A DNA stretch of 64,000 nt from Isoetes taiwanensis (lineage: Eukaryota; Streptophyta; Lycopodiopsida; Isoetales; Isoetaceae): NCBI GenBank assembly GCA_021234155.1, contig JAJEKV010000073.1, forward strand, positions 248,001 to 312,000, written 5' to 3'. This document shows, in pieces, positions 38,540 through 48,539 of this stretch. A program made the translations under genes and the position numbers. Under the pieces are notes generated by a model. That model was not told the origin of the DNA. It made no database searches and saw only the letters and a list, made by a program, of their open reading frames with translations. Numbering within the stretch: position 1 is the first letter of the stretch; each line of letters starts with the position of its first letter.

Positions 38540-38694
38540 GTATATACAATTTAAGGATCTCACGCAGTGGCCTTTCCGTTCAGGTGCCCCATCGTTTCTT
38601 TCACGGATGAAACTCCTCCTTCCTCCTCTACCTGGGACATTGAAATCGTTCGAAGCGACTCCATAGCTGTTTTGGGATATCATTTCTTTGGAAA
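38540..38694 (+). CDS. Candidate internal exon of an unidentified plus-strand gene
   Basis: The segment is preceded by a possible acceptor (CTGTTGTCAG at 38530-38539) and ends at a strong donor, TTTGGAAAG|GTGAGT. An open frame in its second part reads TPPSSSTWDIEIVRSDSIAV and ends LGYHFFGK in phase 0. That frame has a stop shortly after the proposed acceptor, so the exon may start later or be broken. I do not recognise the protein. The downstream 130 bases resemble 45015-45150, which follows a PLD fragment, so this may be part of a duplicated, non-functional unit. Confidence 0.25.
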
Positions 38695-39044
38695 GGTGAG
38701 TATATATGAACTCTTATTGTCATCTTTAACAGTATTTAATAACAGTGGTTTTAACAGTTTTTATTAGTTTATCCTTTCAATGACTATGGGTGGAAATTCT
38801 CTTTATAAAGGGGTGCTTAAAATGAGTGGTGTTGCTATCGTGTATCTATGGGTTTTTATCATCTTTTGTTCACAATTGATCTGGGTATATTGGAATTTGT
38901 GCCAGGATCAACACCAGGGATTACACTAGCAAAATTAACATAACTCAATGGTGCAAAAATGCTCGATGTTCGCACATTATTTATAAAAATTCGAAGGAGG
39001 AGGTTGTGCGGTAGGCACTCCAGGCTGCCCTTCCCAGGCAGAGT

Positions 39045-39267
39045 ACCCGCATCTTATGCTCGGCGGGCGTCGAATGGATCGATTCTGCCGATCAATCCAC
39101 CACCAGCTCCAAGTTCTTGGGAAGCGCCTGATGATCTTCTGCAGAATCAATCATGTCACGCTGGTCTGGACAATCTAGGTCGGAATCAATCCTTTGTTCA
39201 TAGCAATGGATGTGGGAACAAAAACCCTGCAAATGGCATCAAGAGGCGAGGAAAAAGCGGGGATTAG
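39045..39267 (+). CDS. Candidate terminal exon of an unidentified plus-strand gene
   Basis: An open, relatively GC-rich frame runs to TAG at 39265-39267. Its C-terminal sequence includes SILPINPPPAPSSWEAPDDL and ends KRRGKSGD. A plausible acceptor is CTTCCCAGGCAG just before 39045; the frame is also open back to 38959. A poly(A) signal AATAAATAAA follows at 39303. It could be the last exon of a gene including 38540-38694. No known domain is visible; a chance open frame cannot be excluded. Confidence 0.35.
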
Positions 39268-39302
39268 GCTACATGCAGAAGCGACTATGGCGGCAATATT
39301 TC

Positions 39303-39312
39303 AATAAATAAA
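39303..39312 (+). terminator. Poly(A) signal
   Basis: AATAAATAAA lies 36 bases after the stop of the candidate exon at 39045-39267, a normal distance for a plant near-upstream element. Its meaning depends on that exon being real. Confidence 0.35.
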
Positions 39313-39729
39313 TCTGTAAAGGCTGCTTTCGTTTCCTTCAGGCAAAATAAAGCTATTAACCTCATTGAACTTCATACCCTTTATTGCCCTATGCCAGCTC
39401 TTCTTTGCCTTACCTCGACCTAACTTTCATTGAGTGTTGTTGCCTCTACCAAAAGGAGAGGCCGCGCTTAATCTGTTCATGGTTTAACACATTAACAAAG
39501 CGAGCTGTCCAGAACCTAAAAATAGAGGGGTGTGCATTCTTATCTATGCCTAAGAAAATGGCCCCTTACATTTGCAAAAAACACATTCCAAAACCTAGCC
39601 ATGACCACTAAATGCAAATAAGGCACTCCTAACCCACTGCAAAGCGTCGGTTTTATCTGCTTATAGTAGAAATCATAATTCGACCATGCGGAAGTCCTTT
39701 TCCATCTAAAAGGTTTAGGGTAAGCGTAA

Positions 39730-39929
39730 GTCAATTGACTACATATGAATTCATAATTCTATTTACATACTAAAATTGCTCATATGCTTTGCTACATGCC
39801 CGGAAAAGGCGCTGGAACCAATTTCAACCTGTCCTTCAAATGACATCTGCGACGCGATGTAGCTAATTCTTTCTTTCGATAGAGCGAGAACTTTACTACT
39901 TATTCTGCCATTTTCCAACATTCGCCCTG
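39730..39929 (+). repeat. Duplicated unit A, segment 2
   Basis: Matches 45165-45400 in the same orientation, starting TCAATTGACTACATATGAAT and continuing through ATTCTTTCTTTC.-type landmarks. In unit A it is followed by the PPR block; in unit B it runs straight into segment 3. Confidence 0.6.
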
Positions 39930-39939
39930 CTTACTGATG

Positions 39940-42668
39940 GTATTCCACTAAAATCTTTCGTATTTTTCAAGCCTCAATATCCCCGGTGTATAAAACTTGT
40001 CAGGCCTTACCCACAAATGAGATCCCACCTTGAGTTAAATAGATAAATAATCTGCCCATCAACAAGCTCTAGACGATGCTTGGTATGAATACCCCAAACT
40101 AAAGGGGTTTTAGGGGGTTTCATTTAAGTATGTTTGATGCAATGGTTTATATATGATAATAATAAATATTGCATAATGGGCCTGTTGGTAGTTAAAAAAA
40201 AAAGTTTGACCCGCCGGGCCTATGCATCAGAACAAAACAAAACCTACGCATTGGCGAGGTCTTTGCACCATGTACTCAGTTATAAAAATATTTTGAATTT
40301 GCCAAATCCACACTCGAAGTTATAGAGAGTATTTTTAAATATTTCAAATAGTTAAAGAAGTACTTGTTTTCTAATGGTTTCAAAACATGGACATTTTACA
40401 TACGGCCTCAATCTTTTAAATCCTGCATTTTTCCCAAAGCATTCTAAAGCATGGAAGGGTGTGCTGGACCTTAAACAATTGTATTCACAATCCAACATCC
40501 ACTTATTTAACATAGAAAGAGTTCATGTGTGCCTCTTCTAAACAACCATTTTTGCATACATGTCCCTGAGAGCTGCTCTTTCGCGCATCAAGCTTCCTTC
40601 TTCCTTGTTTGCTCATGAATATGCCTTGCTCTATCCATGGCCCAGTCTTTTGACTGAATGCTTTAAAATGGCAAATACTCACATGCCATTATTTCTATAT
40701 TTGCATACATACTCCACCAATGTACTGCCACAAAAGCAGTGACTTGAAACTAAGCAATGAAACCAGAACTTGGATCCCATCTATGCTCATGAATGTACCT
40801 CTTTCAATGGCCCTAATCTTTGGCTGCCTTTTTAAGATGCTTAATTTGCAAATGATCGATTGTACACAAGTCTTCACGGCAAGATATGTGTGAAGAGCAT
40901 GCTTTTAGGGCGAGAAAACATAAATGTCTTGATGTTCTCCTTTATCTGATTGTTTTATTCGCAATAAAGTTCAATTCGACCTCATTTTATCCAAGGTCAC
41001 ATTACGTAGCTCATTATAAATTGTGGCTTATGGGACCTTAGTAAAAGCGAGGAGACCCGCCTCAACAATACTTCACACATGCTCAATAGCCTTTGTAAAG
41101 GGATATAACTACAATGCTAACACTTTATATCATTAACATTAGAAAAGAAATAGATTAGAATAGCTTTGCGTCGGGATACAAATAGGGTCTTCTACGTTTG
41201 AGTCTTCAAGATCAACTGATATGGGTACCAAAAGAAATTGTTTGGCTCTAGAATTAGAGACAGGGTTTTACATAAGCCCACTGTTCCCATAAGACTCACA
41301 TCATTCCACCAGCTTCATTAAAATTTTTATACTCCCCACACTCACAGGTGTGGATGATTTTCTAAGGCTACCATGGTGCTTAGGATCCTTAGCTTCACCG
41401 GATAAAAGCTTCACAACGTTTAGCAAGTCTTGAATTTGCTTCAAATTTGGGGCCTGAGCGTTTGCAAATCTTGCAAAAGAGTTTCACACAAGAAAAAATT
41501 CCACTAGAGTGGTTGTGAGCCAGAATGACACCATCCAGAGCATTTGCAGGTCCTCCTCATCTTCTCGATTGTTTAGTGCATCAATAAGGCGATGTCATGA
41601 AGCATTATTGCTACCGATAGCAATAAAGCCCATCAGACGACTAATGTTGGGCTCTAAAAGGAGAGATTCAAGGCGGTTTGATCATGATCTAGAACTTTGA
41701 AGAAGAACAAGCTTAGATCCTAGCATAACTTTCTTAATATAGATTGAGTGGGACGGCATGGCACATTTGAGATGTAATGGGAGAGGGGAGGCGGATATGG
41801 CATATGGCGAAATAAAGATAGAACGCCACCAAAGCTCTTGTTGAAGCTGAGCTCATACATGATAAAATGAAGCAGGATTCTGATGCTCCAGGAAGCGAAT
41901 CTGAACTCGCTCTACGCGCTACTTGTCATCTTAAGGCTATAACCTGAACCTTCACTAGTCATCGGACGTTTTTTATCTGGAGAAGGAAAAATTTGCGAAA
42001 CAATTAGGGTCTCAAAGATTGAAACGAGGCGGTATTAAACCCGCTGAGGCAGATTCTCGGGTGGATGAAAGCAAGGTGATTGTGGAAGACCCACAACAAA
42101 AATCACCAAGAAATGCTGAATAAGGCAAAACTTTTGCATCAGGATACAAATGAGGAATTCTTTTCGTTTGAGGTCTTCTAAGTGTAGCCAGTTTTCAAAA
42201 TTGCCACTTTGCATCGATACCCAGGAAGACTAAATGCAATGGAGTCTGTAAAGCCTAAAGGATGGCATATTCAACTGCAGCCGACTTTTCGTGTAAAGAC
42301 ATTTAATAATTGGGCCATTGGAGATTCGCGAGACTATGGGCCGAGATGAAGCTGCAGCCACAGGCCTTGGCGGTTCTTAGGCGATAGCAATGGAAACCCT
42401 AACCTTATAAATTCCTCCCGATCCTTGCATATAAAATAAACAATAGTTTCTTATGAATAAATGAGAACCCTAAAATGTCAAAATATTGCATGTTTAAGGG
42501 GGTTAACCATTCTGAAAAATATGATGAAAACTATTGCATGGCATTATGCGCCTCTAGATATACGCGTTACGTGTATGTCCCATAGTCGACAAACAATCAT
42601 ATGAAAACCATGGGGAAAGAATACTTAAAAATACAAGAAATGACCCCACTGTTGTTTTGCTACATATT
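39940..42668 (-). mobile_element. PPR-bearing block, copy 2, inserted in a duplicated unit
   Basis: Homologous to 679-3513 along its whole length. It interrupts a unit whose other copy (45015-46330) lacks it. The exact homology borders are flanked by a near-perfect 10-bp direct repeat, CTTACTGATG at 39930-39939 and CTTACTAATG at 42669-42678, as expected of a target-site duplication. No poly(A) tail or clear terminal inverted repeat was found, so the mechanism is open; 9-10 bp duplications are typical of Mutator-like elements, which can carry gene fragments. The PPR reading frame inside (around 40440-41260, minus) is more degraded than in copy 1; LEPNNFF-type remnants remain near 41245. Confidence 0.5.
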
Positions 42669-42699
42669 CTTACTAATGCCCTTTTTATGCGCCACGATG

Positions 42700-44700
42700 G
42701 CTGACGCTAGTTGGTTCTAGGCATCTTTCGGTGGGGCGAAGTCCCTCAGGAGGGCGATTTTGGATGGTAGCCCATTTACCTCCTGATCAAGCGGATCGTT
42801 GGGAACTCCCCTGGGAATCAAAGTCCGGAGGGACTTTTGCTATTAGAAACTCTTTTCTTATCAATTTGTTAAGAAGTAGAATAGAAATGAAAAGAATAGA
42901 ATAGAATAGGTTTTCATCCGCGGAATAAATTGGCCTATGGAATGAAACAAAAAGAGGAAGCCGGTAATCTTCTTGGCGGGATTAAAAACCCCGCCCGGAA
43001 AGTTTGAGGAAAGAACTGCTTATTAATAAGCAATAGCTGCTTGTACAATTTCACATGCTCGGAGTTCAAAATAGTCCCATAGGACTGGCAGGTATGTGCA
43101 TCCATAACCTCTGAGTATGACAGCTAACAAAACCCTTGGTCAATAAGTGCAACTGACTGGCGAGGCACTAATGGTGAACATACTCTCCTGGATATGGGCC
43201 GTGCACAGCGGTCTGGAGGGCCAACATTCATCCTCAGCCAGCCTGGTGGCAACAACGGCAGCCTTTGCTCGTGCTTCAAGGCTAGCATACTGTTTTCAAT
43301 CTGGGCGATGTGCACCGTCTGGTTGACTATAAGTCTGAAACTATTCATGGTAATTTGGAGGTACTTCTAATCTGGTATGGGCCTCTTGGCAGGGCCTAGG
43401 ATTGACTTGCTGCTGATAGTAATATACATGTCTCTTTACAAGAATGTGGCCTCATTTTATCAGAATGTGCCCTAGTAGTGCATTTTGCAAGTAATCTCTC
43501 TCATTCATTGTTGTAACTTTGATAAATATTGTTATTGCTATTGTTACACGTAATTGAACTGACTTGTACATAAGCATGTATTTACGGACGTAGACTTGGC
43601 TTGACAAAAATCTTTTTGCACATTCTATCTAGTACGTATGAATGGCTAGTTTAACTAGAAAAATTGGTATCCAAGTCTTGGCCTAAAGAGAGTTGCAATG
43701 TTCTTTTTAGGGCGGCTAGTTGAGTCTTTATATTCTCAATTGTGGATGGGTTAAAGCCTTGATACTGTCTTGTCGGGTTCTAGACAGGCGTACGGAATTT
43801 TTTTTTAATCTATATCATTTCTCATTTATATTACCTTTTAATATAATATAATTTGTAGTCCAATTTAGGGCTGGGGTACACCATGGTTCACGTGGGGTTT
43901 TGAAGGATTAAAAAGGAACCGCTGAAACATGCCAAACTCGTAAATCTTTGAGATAAATGAACTACCGATCGAAATGAAGGCAGCCCAGGTCCAGTCTGAC
44001 GTGACCTGTACTTCTTTCAACTTTGGATCCATTTTCTAGCATAACTATTGATAGAAAAGTCCAAATGACTCTCGTTTAGTGCAATAGATGGAGTTTCGTT
44101 AAGGATCTTTCCAGCCTTTGGGTCTTTTGCATATCTTTTAACACACTTATAGTTAGTAAAGCTCAAAATATGGGTTTTACCATTTTTTTTACTACTCTTG
44201 GAGATAAAAGATACTGCAAGCCACCAAGGATTGGAAAATCTAAATAGAATATCTATTGCGCAAACAAACTCATTTGAACTGCTAGAAAATGCGATAGTCA
44301 AGTCTCGCTGACTGTTGGCCCCAGGCTACAAGTGCTGCGATTGGTGGACTCCTCTCAAGCAGGCAGTTCAGAGAGGCCCTTTTATGATCTCAAAAATCCC
44401 TAATGTATAAATAACAGGCATAAGCGGTTGTTGGTTTATGCACTGAAGCTATGCAACTATAAATCTTGGGAATATTCCTGTCGATCGAACACGAACCATT
44501 GGTGAGATTACCTCAGAGCTAGAATGGAATGAGAATTCCACCTCTACTGACTCACGTATCTTCACGTTTATCTACATTAAAAATAAGTAGCATTTCACTT
44601 GACCTTGCGATGCAGTATTCCTACTAGACCCTCCAAAAATAACCTTATGTACTCAATGGAAGAACCAAAACCAAGTCTATTTATCTAATGTTTTATTTTA
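42700..44700 (+). repeat. Duplicated unit A, segment 3
   Basis: Collinear with 45400-46330. Landmarks: 43660-43770 with 45785-45895 (ACTAGAAAAATTGGTATCCA versus AATTAGAAAAATTGGTATCC, and GGCCTAAAGAGAG), 44490-44530 with 46095-46135 (CGAACACGAACCATTG), and 44650-44680 with 46270-46300 (ACCTTATGTACTCAATGGAA). About 420 bases (43010-43430) and 500 bases (43890-44390) here are absent from unit B. No gene is recognised inside. Confidence 0.7.
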
Positions 44701-44849
44701 TAGATTTTAATGAAGATGAATATTGGGAACCTCAATAGTTTCCTTCTTATCGATGGATTCCTTATGCATATAAGCAGTTTGCAAGTGCACTTCCAGTGCA
44801 CATATCCCAAATGATTATCATCCCAGTTAGAAGGTCCGGAAGCTCCGAC

Positions 44850-45018
44850 CAGCAGCAAATTGTTGTATGAACCTAAGATATTTGGGAGGATATCTTTTTG
44901 GCCATAGATATTTTCAAGAATTCATATATCTGGATATGAGTCCATTTATAAAATTATTATTGATCCTCTTTGAATTTGCTCCGATGTGTCCATTATGTCG
45001 CACTATGAGGAGACCCTA
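44850..45018 (+). pseudogene. Phospholipase D fragment 1
   Basis: Plus-strand translation gives KLLYEPKI, then after a frameshift WEDIFLAIDIFKNSYIWI, then ESIYKIIIDP. This matches the plant PLD stretch YEPHRCWEDI...AKHFIYITGWSVYTEI just before the first HKD motif. The fragment is about 55 residues with at least two frame changes and stops, and breaks off near 45018. The preceding 90 bases may be upstream coding sequence (ALPVHIPQMIIIPVRR). It is homologous to 48540-48740 in the larger PLD pseudogene. Confidence 0.65.
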
Positions 45019-46330
45019 GGTGAGGATATGTGAACTCTTGTTGTCATCTTAGTTTTAACAAGGAACCCTTTTAACAAATTTATCTGCAATTGACGTCGCA
45101 AATTTGTAAATTGGAAATTCTCTTTATAAAAAAAAAGGGTCTTCTGAAACCTTTATAGGAGTCAATTGACTACATATGAATTCTTGAAATTCTTATTTAC
45201 ATAGGTTACTCCACTTATATAGCACTACATGAAAAAAGGCGCATGGAATAATCCAACCCTATCATCCAGTAGTATGTGACACATGTCGCTTCATTCTTTC
45301 TCTCAAAAACCGTCAAAGGAACTTTTTACCCCGTTCACCGGCTACCTGTATTCAGCCTGCCACCACCTTATTACGCTATTTTTCACCATTTGACTTTTTG
45401 CTTCATACGTGGTGGCAGTGGATTAGTTCGGGGCATCTTTTGGGTGGGGCAGTCCCTCGGGCTTGATTAATACTATAACACAAAGCTCAGTCGGCGGGTT
45501 CGATCGAGGAATCCAAACTGGGAGGACTTACTCAATATTGAAAACTGCATATCAATTTATTTAAGAAAGTAGGGAGCCTTGTCTCTTCCTAGGTACTATC
45601 TCATTTGTTTTATTACAGACGACTGCCCTAGTAGTGCATTTGCAATGTCTCAGGTATTATTGTAACTTTGATACCAGATATTGTTATTGTTACATGCAGA
45701 AATTTGGCTGCCTTGTACCTGCATGCAGCTACGGACATAGACTTGTGACAAAAAGTCTTTGATCTATATCCAAGTATGTATTAATGGCTAGTTTAATTAG
45801 AAAAATTGGTATCCAAGTCTTGGCCTAAAGAGAGGTTCATTTTAGGGTGGCTAGTTGAGCCTTTATATTCTCATATTGTGGATGGGTTAAAGTCACCAAG
45901 CCATGCGCCAGGTTCCAAATAAAACATCAAAATTTTTTAATCCATATCATTATCATGTCTTTCTTAATATAATATAATTGTGGTCAAATTAGACTTTTCA
46001 AAATTTATAGTTTGCCGTTACATAGAGGCATAAAAGCGATTGTTTGGTTCTCTATGAAGCATGTACACAGCTACTTAGTCGATATTTCCTGCTCGGTTGA
46101 ACACGAACCATTGATGAGAGTTACCGAGCTAAGAATGTGAAAAATTCATCTCTGGTGCATAGTGATGCTCACGTTTACGTACTGTTAAATACAATGGCAT
46201 TTCATAACCCGACCTTGGGTACAACCTTGCCATATTCCTAGTATAGACCTCCCCAAAAAGGAACAACCTTATGTACTCAATGGAAGAACCAAAGGAAAGT
46301 CCTATTTATGTTTAATTGTTCCATTTGTTT
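45015..46330 (+). repeat. Duplicated unit B
   Basis: A shortened copy of unit A. 45015-45150 matches 38694-38830 (GAACTCTT.TTGTCATCTT and GGAAATTCTCTTTATAAA), 45165-45400 matches 39730-39929, and 45400-46330 matches 42700-44700. It lacks the PPR block, two other segments, and about 0.9 kb corresponding to 38830-39730. Together with the PLD fragments at its left and right this suggests a tandem duplication followed by insertions into unit A and deletions from unit B. Confidence 0.6.
46312..46326. repeat. Target-site duplication, left copy
   Basis: TTAATTGTTCCATTT, identical to 47665-47679. It abuts the oligo(T) end of the inserted sequence. Confidence 0.85.
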
Positions 46331-47664
46331 TTTTTTTTTTGGAAGATAAACTTTGTTCACCAACTAGAGCAGAACATATAAATGCAAGGCAGGGATTATA
46401 AACCAGGTGGACCGAGCGTCCAAGCGGGCACATGAAGCCACACTGCCTATGCAAAAGAATGAATCACGGAAGGTAAGTATGCGGATGGGCGCTCTTCCTC
46501 TTCAGTCAAGAAGAACAATTGTAAGCCATAACAACCGGTGCCTCTTCCTTTGAGAAGGAACAACCTCATCTGCGGTATCTATACCAAGATAAACAACCCT
46601 CATACTACTTCCAGTTCTGATATAAAACCGACCGCATGCGAGATACGTTCCGTTGTTTGGGCCAAACATCGGGATGGTGTAAGTAAAATTGCTAAGATGA
46701 GGAGCTTGCCAAGGGTCAACTAGCCAGACTGGCCACCGCGAAGCCTGCTGCTGAAAAACAGTACGATACTCTCAGCCTTCTTTAACAAGGCGGAGCTCAC
46801 GAAATCCGATTATCCATTTTATAGACTAACACAGTGACTCGAAACTCTTGGATCACTTGCCACCCACAAACTACTACTTTAGGCGACATCCATAAACACT
46901 TTTCCATTGCTGGTGAGGACGGTCATCCTATTGATGGGCGGGTTTCAGGTAACAGCAATTTATACCACAGAAGACACAAACCGCCACGGTGGACATCGAT
47001 GGCAACCCCCATGACTACCTCAATACGTGAGCAGAATCACTGTGCGGCAACAATCGACCAATATGCAATTCAGTTATATATACTGCAGAACTTTCATTCT
47101 AAAGTAGCTTCCAGGACATGGGATGATGGGACTCACTTACCAAGCTGCAATAGTATTGATACTGGTACTGCCCATCGTCGTTTGGCAATCTTTGGATGAA
47201 CAGCTTACATAGAGGCACATTCTAAGGTGTCTGCAAAGGTCCTGACGTAAGGTGGACAGGCGAGACATGCCTCGAGTTAATATGGAAAAGGAGACACGGC
47301 GGTGTCCCAAGCGCAAGCAGCCCCTTTGAAAGGGAGGCATTAGGATCACAAGAGATGCATATGATAAAAGCAGCCCAAGGAAGGAGGGGCTTAATGGAGG
47401 TATATGAGGCTAGGAGACAATCTTTGAAAGATGGGCGCACCAACAACCTCGGAGCGGAGAATCATCACTTTCAATGAAAATCCTCCAATGAACTTTGATA
47501 TCATACACTTGCTTTGGAGGTGAAAATCCAACTTTCTCTAAGACCACCCGGTTGCCTTAGGTCTGATATTTTACTTAAGCTTCACTGTTGCTTGCTCTAA
47601 CTCATTTCACTTTAAATAAAATTTAAGCTGATACTTAAATCTCCTCCTGTCTTACCACTGCGGA
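46327..47664 (-). mobile_element. Retroposed sequence with poly(A) tail and target-site duplication
   Basis: A 1338-bp insertion in unit B is bounded by the perfect 15-bp repeat TTAATTGTTCCATTT. Immediately inside the left repeat is G followed by 13 T, so on the minus strand the insert ends in a 13-base A tail. This is the hallmark of LINE-driven target-primed reverse transcription. The minus strand has no long intact frame; two overlapping frames of 70-75 codons lie at 47137-47446 and I recognise neither. It could be a 5'-truncated LINE, a large SINE or a processed copy of a transcript. The 3' end (TGGTGAACAAAGTTTATCTT) resembles the sequence at 47729-47830, hinting at a shared family. Confidence 0.8.
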
Positions 47665-47679
47665 TTAATTGTTCCATTT
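47665..47679. repeat. Target-site duplication, right copy
   Basis: Identical to 46312-46326; marks the 5' end of the retroposed sequence. Confidence 0.85.
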
Positions 47680-47724
47680 AACTAATTCAATGGGGGCTGA
47701 ATATTGAGGTTACGATATAAAAAG

Positions 47725-48480
47725 ATAGTTCTTTTTGTTGAAGAGGGCGTCGAGACTTTATTCAATCAAAGAGTCAAATACAGAAAGTATAAATCTGAAG
47801 GCAGAATAAAATCTAGGAATAGCAGGAATCCAAAAGGTAGAAGCAACTCTTTTTTCTAGCTAAAATTACACATCAAATACTCCTCAAAATCAATACGCCT
47901 CTAAGCGAGGCAGAAACGAAAAAGAACAATACGACTTTACAGAAACTGTAACCTTGAGCTTCTTGGAGAACACGATTGTCACGCCACATCAGGACCTTTA
48001 GAGATGACCAATCTTCGTCTTTTCGAATAGTCCAACAACAACCATCTCTCTTTGCTGGATGACACAGCATAACTTTCTGACTCACAGTGCCGGTAGAATT
48101 ACCAGCGATTTTGACTTGTTGAGCACGAAGGAAAACAACCGGTCCCATACTGTCCCCAGGTGTTCACACGCTGAAAACGTGCTCAATGGTCCTCGAGATC
48201 CGCTTACATCTCTTGGACATTGGGGGTTACGCTTTATGGACAAGCTTTTAACTTGCTTGGACACTGAAGAATGCATACAAAAACGCTTTGGAGAGTGAAG
48301 TGGCTTGTCCCATGCCCAAGACCACACTGTACGCCATTGAAGGAGGGTTAGAGAGGAGACCACTTATTAGGCGGAGGAAAGATCTGGGTATAAATAGCTA
48401 CTATTTTGATACATAGAGGTTCTGAGTTGCCTCCTTGTTTCTTCATGACAAAGCGGACCTTACATACTTCAAGCGGCCAC
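47725..48480 (-). other. Possible second retroposed fragment or spacer
   Basis: The left end (GAAGAGGGCGTCGAGACTTT, ...AATACAGAAAGTATAAATC) resembles the 3' terminus of the neighbouring retroposed sequence at 46341-46410, but has no long T run. Two minus frames of about 90 codons (47873-48148 and 48082-48363) contain nothing I recognise. No target-site duplication was found. It separates unit B from the PLD pseudogene. Confidence 0.3.
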
Positions 48481-48539
48481 ACTGTGGTACAGGTCACACT
48501 TACTAGAATTGCATACCCCAAATGATTTTCATCCCAAGC

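Noticed and set aside
45229-45412. CACTACATGAAAAAAGGC as a second CACTA-type end
   Set aside because: A partly matching inverted end exists near 45395-45412, but the counterpart in unit A (39782) is diverged and truncated; too weak to call an element.
45410-45530. tRNA-like head (GTGGTGGCAGTGGATTAG, later GGGTTCGATCGAGG) suggesting a tRNA gene or SINE
   Set aside because: No cloverleaf can be drawn, the box spacing is too long for a tRNA, and the copy at 42700-42830 does not keep a clean B box. A SINE remains possible but unsupported.
47137-47446. Overlapping 70-75 codon minus frames within the retroposed sequence as a gene
   Set aside because: The two frames overlap out of phase, have no recognised motif and lie in a clearly inserted sequence.
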